A stretch of 64,000 nucleotides of DNA from Agromyces italicus DSM 16388. Its GTDB lineage: Bacteria > Actinomycetota > Actinomycetes > Actinomycetales > Microbacteriaceae. The first letter of the stretch is position 1. Every line of letters starts with the position of its first letter. The stretch is taken from contig NZ_ATXF01000004.1 in the NCBI RefSeq assembly GCF_000421545.1, positions 434,001-498,000 on the forward strand, read 5' to 3'. A program made the translations under genes and the position numbers. Shown piece by piece: positions 1 to 8,332 of this stretch. The notes under the pieces were generated by a model that saw only the letters and a program-made list of their open reading frames with translations, was not told the DNA's origin and did not search any database.

Positions 1-332
1 GGCCCGCGCAGTTGCTGCAAAAGGTGGGCCCGGCCGGGCATGTTCTCGTGCTCGATCGCTCCCAGACAGGCATCGCGCAGACACGGCGAGCGTGCCGCCG
101 CGAGATCGATGCGGGAACACTTTCCACGTTGTGCGCGCCAGTCGAAGAGTTCGGACTGCCTGCTGGAGTGCCGCTCTTCGACATCGCGTTCGCGTGCCGA
201 GTCGGCGCGCTCGACGGACGGCATCCGAAGCTCTACCCCGACGCCATCACGCGGTTGCGACGTGCTGTCGTGCCCGGTGCAGTCCTCTACGTCGACACCG
301 GCAACCCGCTCACCGCGATTCCCCTGCACTGA
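1..332 (+). CDS. Class I SAM-dependent methyltransferase, 3' part only
   Basis: The frame is open from the first base, so the gene starts upstream of the window and only its last ~110 codons are seen. The segment GHVLVLDRS looks like the strand-2 acidic region of a Rossmann methyltransferase. FDIAFACRVGALDGRHPKLY and a terminal RRAVVPGAVLYVDTGNPL fit the later strands (…LRRAVVPGG…L-type). This is the fold of ubiE/cyclopropane-type small-molecule methyltransferases; the substrate cannot be told. Upstream neighbours are outside the window. The family call rests on fold-like motifs, since the SAM-binding glycine loop itself is missing. Confidence 0.6.
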   Translation, partial: PAQLLQKVGPAGHVLVLDRSQTGIAQTRRACRREIDAGTLSTLCAPVEEFGLPAGVPLFDIAFACRVGALDGRHPKLYPDAITRLRRAVVPGAVLYVDTGNPLTAIPLH

Positions 333-425
333 GGGTCGAAACAGGCTGACCGCCGTCCCAGGGTTGACCACGGACCCCATGTGCTCCAAAGTGAAACGGG
401 GCGCCTTCTACGGTCGTCGCAACAC

Positions 426-500
426 TCAGCTCTGAATTGGTTCGTTGATGAGCGCAGTGAAGCGGTCGTGTGGGGTATCCCAGCCGAGGATCCGGCGGGG
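426..500 (-). pseudogene. IS30-family transposase, C-terminal remnant
   Basis: Read on the minus strand, this stretch gives PRRILGWDTPHDRF followed by TALINEPIQS and a stop. This matches the typical end of IS30-family transposases (N-x-RPRRxLGWxTPxExF…). Just upstream the frame becomes SSSGA instead of the expected LNxRPR, and the integrase core (DDE) is absent. Only ~25 codons survive, so this is a dead scar. Confidence 0.65.
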
Positions 501-654
501 TGCACCGCTCGACGAGCTTCGCTGAGCCGTCCTTCGCGACGTGCTCCATCACCACGATGACGCGCTCGGCCGTTCACGAGGTCCATGGCACCGCCCATGC
601 CCTTGATCATCTTGCCGGGCACGGCCGGCCGCGGGAGATCGATAGATGGGCGGC

Positions 655-734
655 CGGAATCCGCGGCAATTGTCATTAATGACAAGTAGGTGACAAGTAC
701 TCGCGGAAAATGACATACTCCCGCGGAACCTACA
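655..734. repeat. IS21-like terminus (interior to the left)
   Basis: Read leftwards from 734, the sequence is TGTAGGTTCCGCGGGAGTA, then TGTCATTTTC, then two further TGTCA copies. Repeated TGTCA/TGACA blocks behind a TGT tip are the usual layout of IS21-family ends. It resembles the end at 11955 closely (TGTAGGTTC, then TGTCATTTTC). No transposase lies on its inner side, so it is a solo end. Confidence 0.5.
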
Positions 735-752
735 GGCGGCGATGTAGGTTCC
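725..752. repeat. Inverted repeat formed by two abutting IS ends
   Basis: GGAACCTACA (725-734) and TGTAGGTTCC (743-752) are perfect inverted 10-mers separated by the 8 bases GGCGGCGA. They are the tips of two outward-facing insertion-sequence ends placed almost head to head. A hairpin terminator is unlikely because no T tract follows on either strand. Confidence 0.7.
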
Positions 753-901
753 GCGCCGACCTGGCATGTGAGGCCACGAATCCGCGGTACATGTCATCGA
801 TTCAGTACGCCGGATTCCACGAAAAATGGCACATTCCTACAGCCCCCAATATGCCCCGGAGGCTGCAACGCGGCGCTCAGGGCAGTGCCCAGCGGGTAGA
901 T

Positions 902-2035
902 CTAGATGGCAGCGAATCGAGCGAGTCCGAATGGCGCGAGCGAGTCGTGACGCACTCCATCGAGCACTTCGTCGACGACCGTCGTGGCGAGATGCGGCGC
1001 CAGAGTTACCCCGCTGTGAGTGGCAACCGCGTAGATGGAACGGTCGCGATCTGCCCAGTCCGCGATGGTCAGCCCGTCCCTCGGAAGTACACGAGTGCCA
1101 AGATGCACTGATTCCACCGCGACGTCCCGCAACGCGGGGCACAGCTCACGTGCCCTCTCCAGCAGGATGCCTGGCACCGTCCAAACCTGCGGGTCGGTCT
1201 TCGCCCATTTTCCGCCGGTCGGGTGGTCAGCGAAGGTGATTCCGCCGTTGCGTGCGGGTCGTAGCGCGATCCCGTTGGCGCGGACGAAATGCCGGATACC
1301 GGACTGGACGCGACCTGTGGTGCTGATGATGCCGACCGATGATCCCGGCTCGCCTGCCCCTTCGGCGTTCTCCGCCGGATCCAGAAGCGGGAAATCGATC
1401 CCTGCATTAGCGAGGATGCCTCTTGTACCGTTGCCTGCCGCCACGACGATGACATCGGCGCCGTGTCGCTGTGTCGTACCGTCTGTGGCGACGGTGACGA
1501 GATGGCTCTGCTCGACGGCGGCGACTGAGCGGAACGGAAGGAAGGTGGCCCCGGACTGGATCGCCCGATCAAGAAGACTCAGGCACATCGTCTCAACATC
1601 AACCCATCCCTCGCGGGGGTAGATTGCCCCGCCCGTGATGCGCGTGGGGTCAAGGGAGGGTTCGAGCTCGAGCACTTCGTTGCGCGTGAGCACGCGGGCG
1701 CCGTAGTCCTCCCACGCGATGCGTGCGACGTTGGTCTCGAGGGTCTGGGCTTCCTGGTCGGACTGTGCGACTTGGATCATGCCCGTTTGGTGGAACCACC
1801 GCCCCCCGCGTTGTGCCTCGCGCTCGTATGCCTGCACCCCGAGGAAGTTGAGCAAGCTGTACTCCTCAGGGGACTTGTCGTTGCCGTTGATCCAGGCGAA
1901 GGTCGACGCGCTTGTGCCTGATGCGGCTTCTGCGGCATCGATGATTGCGACCGTCGCGCCCCTTCGAGCGAACTCGGCTGCAAGTGAGCACCCGATCACT
2001 CCCGCGCCGACAACGATGACTGTGGGCTTCTTCAT
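902..2035 (-). CDS. DAO-family FAD-dependent oxidoreductase
   Basis: This 377-residue protein begins with a dinucleotide-binding site (VVGAGVIGCSLAAEFARRG) and an acidic residue ending strand 2 (IIDAAEA). It has the general layout of D-amino-acid/glycine oxidases and dehydrogenases (DAO fold). Later blocks such as GGAIYPREGWVDVE and the C-terminal DGLTIADWADRDRSIYAVATHSG near the flavin fit that family. It should oxidise the C-N bond of an amino acid or amine, but the substrate is not deducible. It is the last gene of a five-gene minus-strand set behind a polar amino-acid ABC transporter, 36 bases downstream of the ATPase. This suggests it works on the imported compound. Confidence 0.8.
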   Translation of the reverse strand: MKKPTVIVVGAGVIGCSLAAEFARRGATVAIIDAAEAASGTSASTFAWINGNDKSPEEYSLLNFLGVQAYEREAQRGGRWFHQTGMIQVAQSDQEAQTLETNVARIAWEDYGARVLTRNEVLELEPSLDPTRITGGAIYPREGWVDVETMCLSLLDRAIQSGATFLPFRSVAAVEQSHLVTVATDGTTQRHGADVIVVAAGNGTRGILANAGIDFPLLDPAENAEGAGEPGSSVGIISTTGRVQSGIRHFVRANGIALRPARNGGITFADHPTGGKWAKTDPQVWTVPGILLERARELCPALRDVAVESVHLGTRVLPRDGLTIADWADRDRSIYAVATHSGVTLAPHLATTVVDEVLDGVRHDSLAPFGLARFAAI

Positions 2036-2071
2036 TCCTGCTGGTTCCTCTGATGATGGAGATTCGATGGT

Positions 2072-2860
2072 TCACAGCGTCCCGACAGATGCGAAGAATT
2101 TCTTCGCTCGTTCGGTTGTCGGGTTGTGCAGGAGAGAGGCCGGGATCCCGCGTTCGATGACCTTGCCGGCGTCCATCATGATGACTTCGTCAGCGACATC
2201 CTCGGCGAACCGCATCTCGTGGGTGACCACGAGCATGGTGGACCCGTTCGCCGCCAAACCGCGCATCACCGAGAGCACCTCACTCACCAGTTCCGGATCC
2301 AGAGCACTTGTGGGCTCGTCAAACAGGAGGATCTGAGGTTCCATAGCCAACGCTCGAGCGATCGCGACTCGCTGCTGCTGACCGCCGGACAGCTCGCTCG
2401 GATAATGGTCGGCCCGGTCCGCGAGGCCGACCTGTTCGAGATAGCGAAGCCCGGCCGCGGTCGCAGCCTTCTTGCTCGCCTTTCGAAGCAGGGTAGGGCC
2501 GATGGCGACGTTCTCGATGGCGGTATAGTTCGGAAATAGGTTGAAGTGTTGGAACACCATTCCGAAGTTGAGCGTCTGTCGTCGAGCGACAGTGTTACTT
2601 ACGGGAACGCGGTGTCCGTGACGTACCTCGTGGCCGATCATCTGCCCCTTCAGGAAGATCGCCCCGCCGTCGATGGTCTCCATCATGTTGACAGTCCGTA
2701 AGAGGGTACTTTTCCCTGAACCGGACGGTCCGACGATGCAGGTGACCGTGCCGGCGAAGATGTCCAAGCTGACGTTGTCGACCGCCCGTAGCTCACCGAA
2801 GTGTTTGCTGACGTTGACCAGCTGGAGTAGCGGCGCATTCGGGTTCGTTGTCTCGCTCAT
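2072..2860 (-). CDS. Polar amino-acid ABC transporter ATPase
   Basis: This 262-residue nucleotide-binding subunit carries Walker A GPSGSGKST, a Q loop (GMVFQHFNLFPNYT), the signature LSGGQQQR, Walker B ILLFDEPTSALDPE and the switch His in VTHEM. The length and the FNLFPN/EMRFA blocks are typical of the GlnQ/HisP (PAAT) family, which powers uptake of amino acids or opine-like compounds. The start is one base past the end of the permease gene at 2862, so the two are very likely co-translated. The substrate is not readable from an ATPase. Confidence 0.92.
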   Translation of the reverse strand: MSETTNPNAPLLQLVNVSKHFGELRAVDNVSLDIFAGTVTCIVGPSGSGKSTLLRTVNMMETIDGGAIFLKGQMIGHEVRHGHRVPVSNTVARRQTLNFGMVFQHFNLFPNYTAIENVAIGPTLLRKASKKAATAAGLRYLEQVGLADRADHYPSELSGGQQQRVAIARALAMEPQILLFDEPTSALDPELVSEVLSVMRGLAANGSTMLVVTHEMRFAEDVADEVIMMDAGKVIERGIPASLLHNPTTERAKKFFASVGTL

Positions 2861-2861
2861 C

Positions 2862-3797
2862 TCACGCTCCTGCCAGATCCACTTGCTTCGCCTTGCTCGA
2901 CAGGTTGCGGCGCGCGAATCCGCGGCCGAACCGCTTCTCGAGACGCGACTGACCGAACATCGCCAACGAGGTAAGCACGAGGTACCAGATCACCGCGACC
3001 GTCAGCAGCGGGATGGTCTCGAAGTTCCGCGCGTAGATGGTCTGCACGGTCGTCAGGAGCTCGGTGTAGCCGATGACGGACACCAGGGACGTGCTCTTGA
3101 AGATCGTGATGACCTCGTTCGCCATCGACGGGGTGATCACACGGATCAGCTGCGGGCCGAGGATCTTCTGGTACGCGCGGATCGGCGGCAGCCCGAGCGC
3201 TTTGCACGCTTCGAACTGGCCGGACTGCAGCGCAAGGACGCCGCCACGGAAGACCTCGGCCGAGTATGCGCCGAGATAGATCGCCAGCCCGATGATCGCA
3301 GCGCTGAATCGGGAGATTACCTCGTTCGTCGGAACGTCGAACAGGCTGGGGCCGAATGGGATGCCAAAACTCAACGTCGGAACCAGGGCGCCCCAAAAGA
3401 ACACGAGGAGCAGCATCACTAGCGGAGGCATCGCCCGCATCAGCCAGATGTACAGAATCGCGAACGTGCGCAGCACGACCAGTTTGGACATCCGGCACCA
3501 GGTGGTGACGATTCCCAACGCGAGGCCGACGATCGTCGTCAACACGGTGAGGACGATCGTGTTGAGTAGCCCGGTGAGGATGACCTGACTGAACATGTAT
3601 GAGAACACGAGCTGCCAGTTCCAGTTGTCGTTGAAGACGAACAGCTGGATCAGGACGAGACCGACGTAGACGGCCAGCACAATGCTGACCCAGAATCCGA
3701 TACCAACGCGCGGCTTGATCTCGAGTGAAGCGAGTTCCTGACGAGACCATTCCTGGGTGGAGATCCCCTGCGTCGTCGGATGGGAGATGTTACTCAC
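2862..3797 (-). CDS. Polar amino-acid ABC transporter permease
   Basis: This 311-residue inner-membrane subunit has about five to six hydrophobic segments. Its EAA-type cytoplasmic loop (YSAEVFRGGVLALQSGQFEACKALGL) contacts the ATPase and is characteristic of the HisM/GlnP family. An unusual N-terminal tail of ~30 residues precedes the first membrane segment. It lies between the binding protein (ends 3801) and the ATPase (starts 2860). With only one permease gene it probably acts as a homodimer. Confidence 0.9.
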   Translation of the reverse strand: MSNISHPTTQGISTQEWSRQELASLEIKPRVGIGFWVSIVLAVYVGLVLIQLFVFNDNWNWQLVFSYMFSQVILTGLLNTIVLTVLTTIVGLALGIVTTWCRMSKLVVLRTFAILYIWLMRAMPPLVMLLLVFFWGALVPTLSFGIPFGPSLFDVPTNEVISRFSAAIIGLAIYLGAYSAEVFRGGVLALQSGQFEACKALGLPPIRAYQKILGPQLIRVITPSMANEVITIFKSTSLVSVIGYTELLTTVQTIYARNFETIPLLTVAVIWYLVLTSLAMFGQSRLEKRFGRGFARRNLSSKAKQVDLAGA

Positions 3798-3800
3798 GAA

Positions 3801-4706
3801 CTATCCCTCCATCGAGATGTCGCTGTTGATGTCCATGCCGGGCAGAGCGGAGTCGGTGAGGCCCCACTTTTCCAGGAGCGCGTCGTAGGTGCCGTCCGAA
3901 ACGAGTTTCAGAAGTGCCGCCTGGAGCGCGTCGCGCAGGCCGGTGTTGTCCTTATGGATGCCAATGCCGAGGATGCTCTTCTGCTCCTCGTAGACGATCT
4001 TGAAGGTGTCGGGAGTCTTCTTCACGTTGTACGCCATCTGCGGGAAGTCGCCCCAGAACGCGTCAGCCTCGCCGCTCTTCACGGAGAGAATCCCGGCGCC
4101 GGTGTCGTTGTAGCCGTTGATTTCCAGCTCCGGCGCACCCGACGCGGTGCATTCGGCAGCGATCTCCTCGAGGCTGGCCTGCTGCGAGGTTCCGCGTGCG
4201 TAGCCGACGCTCAGCCCGCAGAGTCCTTCGCGGGTGATCTCGTCCTCTGCAAAGTCCGTCGTTGTGATGATGGCTGTGCCGTTCCGGAGGTAGTCGACGA
4301 AGTCGATGTAAGTCTGCCGCTCGACGAAATCGGCAACGGACGCGATGACGTCGAAGCGTTTTGCTTCTAGCCCGGGCATGAGCCCGTCGAAGGTGCCTTC
4401 CTCGAACTCGGCCTCCGTGCCAAGCACACGTGCAGCCGCGCGCAGCAGATCGGGGTTCAGACCGGCGATGTTCCCGTCACTGTCGACAAACTTGATCGGT
4501 TCGACGTCGGTGTTGATCGAGATGGTGAATCCCTCGGCGTACTCCTCAGGCAGGAGTGCCGCGATCTCGTTGTCCTTCTCAACGGACGCGACGATGTCGG
4601 CGGCCTCGGTCTGCTGGCCCTTGCTCTCGATCTCGGGATTGGCGCAGGCAGCCAGACCGAGGACGAGAGCGGCGACACCGACAGTGGATACGATGATGCG
4701 ATTCAT
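3801..4706 (-). CDS. Amino-acid ABC transporter substrate-binding lipoprotein
   Basis: The start at 4706 gives a clean lipoprotein signal, MNRIIVSTVGVAALVLGLAAC, with the lipobox LAAC. Upstream codons of the same frame would put charged residues before the signal. The mature part has the type-II periplasmic fold pattern of SBP family 3: FTISINTDVEPIKFVDSDGNIAGLNPDL, then LEAKRFDVIASVADFVERQTYIDFVDY. It is anchored outside the membrane and delivers a small amino acid or related solute to the permease encoded four bases downstream. A GntR gene lies upstream on the same strand. Confidence 0.9.
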   Translation of the reverse strand: MNRIIVSTVGVAALVLGLAACANPEIESKGQQTEAADIVASVEKDNEIAALLPEEYAEGFTISINTDVEPIKFVDSDGNIAGLNPDLLRAAARVLGTEAEFEEGTFDGLMPGLEAKRFDVIASVADFVERQTYIDFVDYLRNGTAIITTTDFAEDEITREGLCGLSVGYARGTSQQASLEEIAAECTASGAPELEINGYNDTGAGILSVKSGEADAFWGDFPQMAYNVKKTPDTFKIVYEEQKSILGIGIHKDNTGLRDALQAALLKLVSDGTYDALLEKWGLTDSALPGMDINSDISMEG

Positions 4707-4784
4707 GTGATGTTCTCCGTGATTAGCGATGCGGCGTTGCATTGCATCGGCGGGTGGGTACTGCTTCGGGTGTCTCGAATCGGA

Positions 4785-5513
4785 CTACGAGGGGTCGGAC
4801 GGGTTTTCGTCGGAGTACTCGATGTAGAACTCCATCGCTCCCGGCTTGAGGTAGTAGGCGGCTGATTCGGCGATCTGTCCGTTGGACTGCCACATGAGGC
4901 GGCGGCGCCGTAGCACAGGGATGCCAGGAGCAAGGTCCAACAGTCGGGCATTCTCTTCGTCCAGCAAGACGGGGTCGAAGTACATCCGCGACCGTGCAAT
5001 CTCGATACCGTGAGCCGAGAAGTATGCGCGGACGGAGACGTCCTCCAGAGACTCCTCGAGCAGCTCGGGTGTGAGGGAGAACGGGATCGCCGCGATCTCC
5101 ACCACGGTTGGCGTGTCATCGGTGGGATTTCGACGCACGCGAGTGATCTGGATCACCGGTTCGAGATCGTCCAGCCCTGGAAGGGTTACGAACGCTTTGC
5201 CGGCTGGGATCACAACACCAGCGACGGCGTCCATGCGACCCGGAAGGTTGGCATCCCCGATTCGTGGGTCAACTGACCGCATCAGGTTGACCTGGCGAGC
5301 CCCGTCAGCCACGTGGGTCCCGAGCCGCTTGCGCCGAATCACAAGTCCCGCCTGGGCCAGATCGTTCAGAACTCGCTGAGCAACAGACCTGCTTACCTGA
5401 TACTCCGCCTGTAGCTCTGCCTCAGTCGGGAGCTTCGCGCCGGGCGCGAGCTCGCCCGACACGATACGTGCTTCAAGGCCTGCGCGAATTACCTGATACT
5501 GCGGTGTAGCCAT
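4785..5513 (-). CDS. GntR-family regulator with UTRA ligand domain
   Basis: From the start at 5513 the protein has 242 residues. An N-terminal winged HTH (IRAGLEARIVSGELAPGAKLPTEAEL, then QAEYQVSRSVAQRVLNDLAQAGLV) is followed by a C-terminal UTRA effector domain ending ESAAYYLKPGAMEFYIEYSD, as in HutC-type regulators. It is encoded on the same strand just upstream of the transporter and oxidase genes, so it most likely controls them in response to the imported compound. An alternative start at 5528 adds five residues. The chosen start fits a leaderless transcript, because a promoter-like -10 lies six bases upstream. Confidence 0.85.
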   Translation of the reverse strand: MATPQYQVIRAGLEARIVSGELAPGAKLPTEAELQAEYQVSRSVAQRVLNDLAQAGLVIRRKRLGTHVADGARQVNLMRSVDPRIGDANLPGRMDAVAGVVIPAGKAFVTLPGLDDLEPVIQITRVRRNPTDDTPTVVEIAAIPFSLTPELLEESLEDVSVRAYFSAHGIEIARSRMYFDPVLLDEENARLLDLAPGIPVLRRRRLMWQSNGQIAESAAYYLKPGAMEFYIEYSDENPSDPS

Positions 5514-5519
5514 AAATAG

Positions 5520-5548
5520 AGCGTACATATTCTTTAATGACCGGTCAA
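5520..5548 (-). promoter_or_regulatory. Candidate promoter of the GntR gene
   Basis: On the minus strand, TTGACC (5543-5548) and TACGCT (5520-5525) are separated by exactly 17 bases. The -10 ends six bases before the ATG at 5513, so the mRNA would be leaderless, which is common in actinobacteria. The inner TGACCGGTCA (5539-5548) is a perfect 10-bp palindrome over the -35 and could be an operator. Confidence 0.4.
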
Positions 5549-5659
5549 TATCCGTAACGCGAACGTAATCTGCGGGCGGAGAACCCGGGCGGGCTCGGCG
5601 CAACGCCGGATGGGCCGGTCGCGTTGCAGGCGTTCAACCCGACGACTACATCTCGAGAC

Positions 5660-6086
5660 CGAGCATCTGGCACGGGCATGACCCACCTATTGATCAGACT
5701 CGGATCGCGTCCGCCGAAAAGAGGTAGCGGGTGAAGTTCACCCACCCTCGCGACCAAGCTCGTCGACGAGCTCATGGAAGCCGCCGACGAGAAGCAGCTC
5801 GCTCGCACGGTCGCCCGCTACGGGCGCGTCGATCTGCTCTGCATCGATGAGCTCGACTGGATGGAACTCGACCGACGCGGCGCCGAGCTACTCCAGGTCC
5901 ACCGAACGCGATGAGAAGGCCTCCGTCGCGATCGCCTCGAACGAGTCATTCTCCGGTTGGAAGACCTTCACTGACCCGCGGCTGTGCGCCGCGATCGTCG
6001 ACCAGCTCACCGTCAACGGCACCATCATTGAAACCGGCGCCACCTTCTACTCGGCTCGACTACGCCTGCAACAAGCAACCGCATAG
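5660..6086 (+). pseudogene. istB-like IS21 helper ATPase, broken
   Basis: Three reading frames in turn give pieces of IstB: ASGTGMTHLLIRLG, then TKLVDELMEAADEKQLART…YGRVDLLCIDELD, then DEKASVAIASNESFSGW…FTDPRLCAAIVDQL with a stop at 6084-6086. Together they cover Walker A to the sensor region. At least two frameshifts are needed to join them, and the Walker A lysine is replaced (GTGMT for GTGKT). The partner istA is absent. IstB normally assists IS21 transposition. Its orientation fits the putative IS21 ends at 743 and 11955. Confidence 0.8.
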
Positions 6087-6092
6087 ATAAGG

Positions 6093-6126
6093 GGGATTTG
6101 ACGATGCTCCAGCATCGTCAAATCCC
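6093..6126. terminator. Perfect hairpin after the istB remnant
   Basis: Two perfect inverted 16-mers (GGGATTTGACGATGCT and its complement) are separated by only CC. The stem is symmetric and starts seven bases after the istB stop. It lies 90 bases beyond the 3' end of the hydrolase gene read on the other strand, so it could stop transcription from either side. T tracts are short, so a mobile-element palindrome is an alternative. Confidence 0.5.
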
Positions 6127-6214
6127 AGCCGCCCGCCCTCGCACTACAAGTGCAGTGCCTCCCAAAACCGCAGGGCAAGGGCGGCGAGGGCGAAGGCGAG
6201 GCGAGGCGAGAAAG

Positions 6215-7270
6215 CTAGTGGCTCAGGAGTTCACGCAGAATCGTGTCGACCTGCTCGATGTACGCCGGTTCGAATCCGTTGAGCGCGAAGTGTCCTTCCT
6301 TCGATTCGATGACTCGCACCGTGGCGTCTCGGATTAGAGCGGCGTCGGCTTCCATCTCGTTCGGCGGGAAGAATAGGTCGTGACTGATCGGCATGATCAT
6401 CGTCTTGGCCTGGATTCGCTGGAGGGCGGCCGCGAGGTCGCCACCTGTGTGTCGGGACACGTCGGCGCGCTGCCATTTCCAGATCTGAGTGAGGAGCGCG
6501 TTCGGGTCCATGGGCTCGAAGTACGCTTTCATGACTCCGTTGATGAAGTCGTCGGGCGAGGACATGCCGAGGATGGTGCGCCACCGTTCTTCCTGGTAGA
6601 ACTCTCGGCTCCATCCCAAGGTGGCTACGATCTTCGCCATCCGATCCATGCCGTCGCGCACGTCGGTTCCGTCCTGGTACCACCCGCCGTTCCAGCGCGG
6701 ATCGGAGGTAAGGGCTTCTTGCAGGGCTTGGGTGAACGTGACCTGGTGGTGCGAGATTCTCGCGGTGGCGGCGATCGACGCCGCACGTTTGACCATGTCG
6801 GGATAGCGCACTGCCCACTCGTAGACCTGCTGGCCGCCCATAGATCCGCCCACGACCAGGGCGAGTTCGGTGATGCCGAGATGCTCGGTGATGAGCTTGT
6901 GTTGCGCTCGGACGTCGTCACCGATTCGCACCTGCGGGAACTTGGCCATCGATTGCGCGCCGGGGGTGTTGTGCGGGGATGACGAGGTGCCGCTGCCGAT
7001 CTGGTCGACGATGACGATGAAGTACTTTCGCGGATCCAGTGCGTGCGTGGGGCCGATGTAGACGTCCTCCATGACCTTGCCTGTTCCGGAGAACCAGGTC
7101 GTGACGAGGACAGCGTTGTCCTTGTTGGCGTTCAGTTCTCCGAGGGTCCGGAACGCGAGCGTGGCTCCGCGGAGCGTTTCGGCATTCTCCTCGACGAGGA
7201 GATCGCCGAGGTCGAAGAGTTCGTATCTTCCTTGCGTGGATTCATCGGTGTAGAAGGTGTTCTCGATCAT
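6215..7270 (-). CDS. MetX-like alpha/beta hydrolase
   Basis: This 351-residue protein has the alpha/beta-hydrolase fold of homoserine O-acyltransferases. The nucleophile elbow is GGSMGG (Ser143); the charge relay is Asp in PISHDLFFPP near residue 303 and His in KEGHFALNG near 332. N-terminal GATLAFRTLGELNANKDNAVLV is typical of the family. A TAGGAG site precedes the ATG. It sits 58 bases downstream of an aquaglyceroporin gene and close to dihydroxyacetone kinase genes, with no methionine-biosynthesis neighbours. An esterase or acyltransferase acting on a polyol-type ester is therefore more likely than a true MetX. That role is inference. Confidence 0.75.
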   Translation of the reverse strand: MIENTFYTDESTQGRYELFDLGDLLVEENAETLRGATLAFRTLGELNANKDNAVLVTTWFSGTGKVMEDVYIGPTHALDPRKYFIVIVDQIGSGTSSSPHNTPGAQSMAKFPQVRIGDDVRAQHKLITEHLGITELALVVGGSMGGQQVYEWAVRYPDMVKRAASIAATARISHHQVTFTQALQEALTSDPRWNGGWYQDGTDVRDGMDRMAKIVATLGWSREFYQEERWRTILGMSSPDDFINGVMKAYFEPMDPNALLTQIWKWQRADVSRHTGGDLAAALQRIQAKTMIMPISHDLFFPPNEMEADAALIRDATVRVIESKEGHFALNGFEPAYIEQVDTILRELLSH

Positions 7271-7328
7271 GGGTTCTGGCTCCTAGGTGCAAGTTCGTTG
7301 GGGTGCGTTGGGTGGGCGTACCGGTCGA

Positions 7329-8084
7329 TCATGCGTCCAGGCTCGCGACCTCACTGGGCTGGAGGGAGGTGGCGACCTGCGGTCGGGGAGGCAAGAGCTG
7401 GAAGACGAAGGCCGCCACCGCGCCACCGGCGAGCTGTGCGATGACATACACCGGCAGCTGTTCCCACGGCACACTCCCGCCGAAGATCTGCAGCACCACC
7501 ATCGGCCCGAAATTCACCGCGGGGTTGATAGATGCCGCTGTGCTGGCACCCAGGACGATAACGAGGGCACCCACCGCGGTTCCGATGCCGATCCCCGCGA
7601 AACCGGGGGCCGCTTTGCGGTGGATCACCCCAAGCACGACGAATACCAGCACGAACGTGCCCAGGCAGGACGCGCCGGCGACAGCGAGCGGAGACACCCC
7701 CGGCCCGTAGACCGTTGATCCGAGGCCGACTGTGACGGCACCCGACCCGAGCACGGCCGCAATCCCGAATGCGCCAACGACCGCACCGACAAGTTGCGCT
7801 GCCATGTACGCGGGAACGAATCGCCACGGCATCTGCCGGGAGATCGCGAGCCCGAGGCTCACGGCGGGGTTCACGTGCATCCCGCTAACGTGCCCGAGGG
7901 TGTAGACCAGCGCGATCACCACGAAGGTCCAGGCCAACGCGATCACCCCGAGATCTGCCATCGATATTCCGCGGTCACCGTTCAACAGCAGTGTTGCGGG
8001 CACCGATCCGGCACCGACGAACACCAATAGGGCCGTCCCAATGGCCTCAGAAAGCATTTTCTGACCCAGCGTGGATTCATCCAT
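7329..8084 (-). CDS. MIP-family aquaglyceroporin-like channel
   Basis: The start at 8084 (MDESTLGQKML) gives 251 residues, the usual MIP length, with six membrane segments and two pore half-helices carrying NPA boxes (MHVNPAVSLG and SINPAVNFG). The usual NPARD of GlpF is replaced by NPAVNFG in the second half, so selectivity may differ from glycerol facilitators. It should let small neutral polyols or esters cross the membrane. It is transcribed ahead of the MetX-like hydrolase, and a TTCGA palindrome lies 57 bases upstream, suggesting control by the nearby IclR protein. Confidence 0.88.
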   Translation of the reverse strand: MDESTLGQKMLSEAIGTALLVFVGAGSVPATLLLNGDRGISMADLGVIALAWTFVVIALVYTLGHVSGMHVNPAVSLGLAISRQMPWRFVPAYMAAQLVGAVVGAFGIAAVLGSGAVTVGLGSTVYGPGVSPLAVAGASCLGTFVLVFVVLGVIHRKAAPGFAGIGIGTAVGALVIVLGASTAASINPAVNFGPMVVLQIFGGSVPWEQLPVYVIAQLAGGAVAAFVFQLLPPRPQVATSLQPSEVASLDA

Positions 8085-8140
8085 CACATCACTCTCCTTT
8101 GAGCGAGACCGTCCACCATGAACGATCATCCCGAATCTAA

Positions 8141-8155
8141 TTCGACAATGTCGAA
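8141..8155. promoter_or_regulatory. Palindromic operator candidate before the porin gene
   Basis: TTCGACAATGTCGAA is a perfect palindrome around a central A. It closely matches the one in the IclR/dhaL intergenic region (9186-9200), and both are preceded by similar A/T-rich flanks. IclR-family proteins bind short imperfect palindromes of this size. The link to the IclR gene is inferred from the shared site. Confidence 0.6.
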
Positions 8156-8332
8156 CAGATGGGTTGCAGGTTAGGAGATCCGTGGGCGTGCTGTCAACCA
8201 CTCCGCCCCACCAATGTGCCGCGGCGACGAGCGCTGCTGAGCGTCCGGTGGATCGCTGGCAGCTGACCGGCGGCGGATGATGCCGGCAACCGCGGTCATG
8301 TGGCGACGGAGCCAGGCGGAACCAGGCTCAGG

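Noticed and set aside
6215..7270. Homoserine O-acetyltransferase for methionine synthesis
   Set aside because: The fold and triad fit, but there is no metY or other methionine gene nearby and the regulon points to polyol compounds; kept as MetX-like hydrolase.
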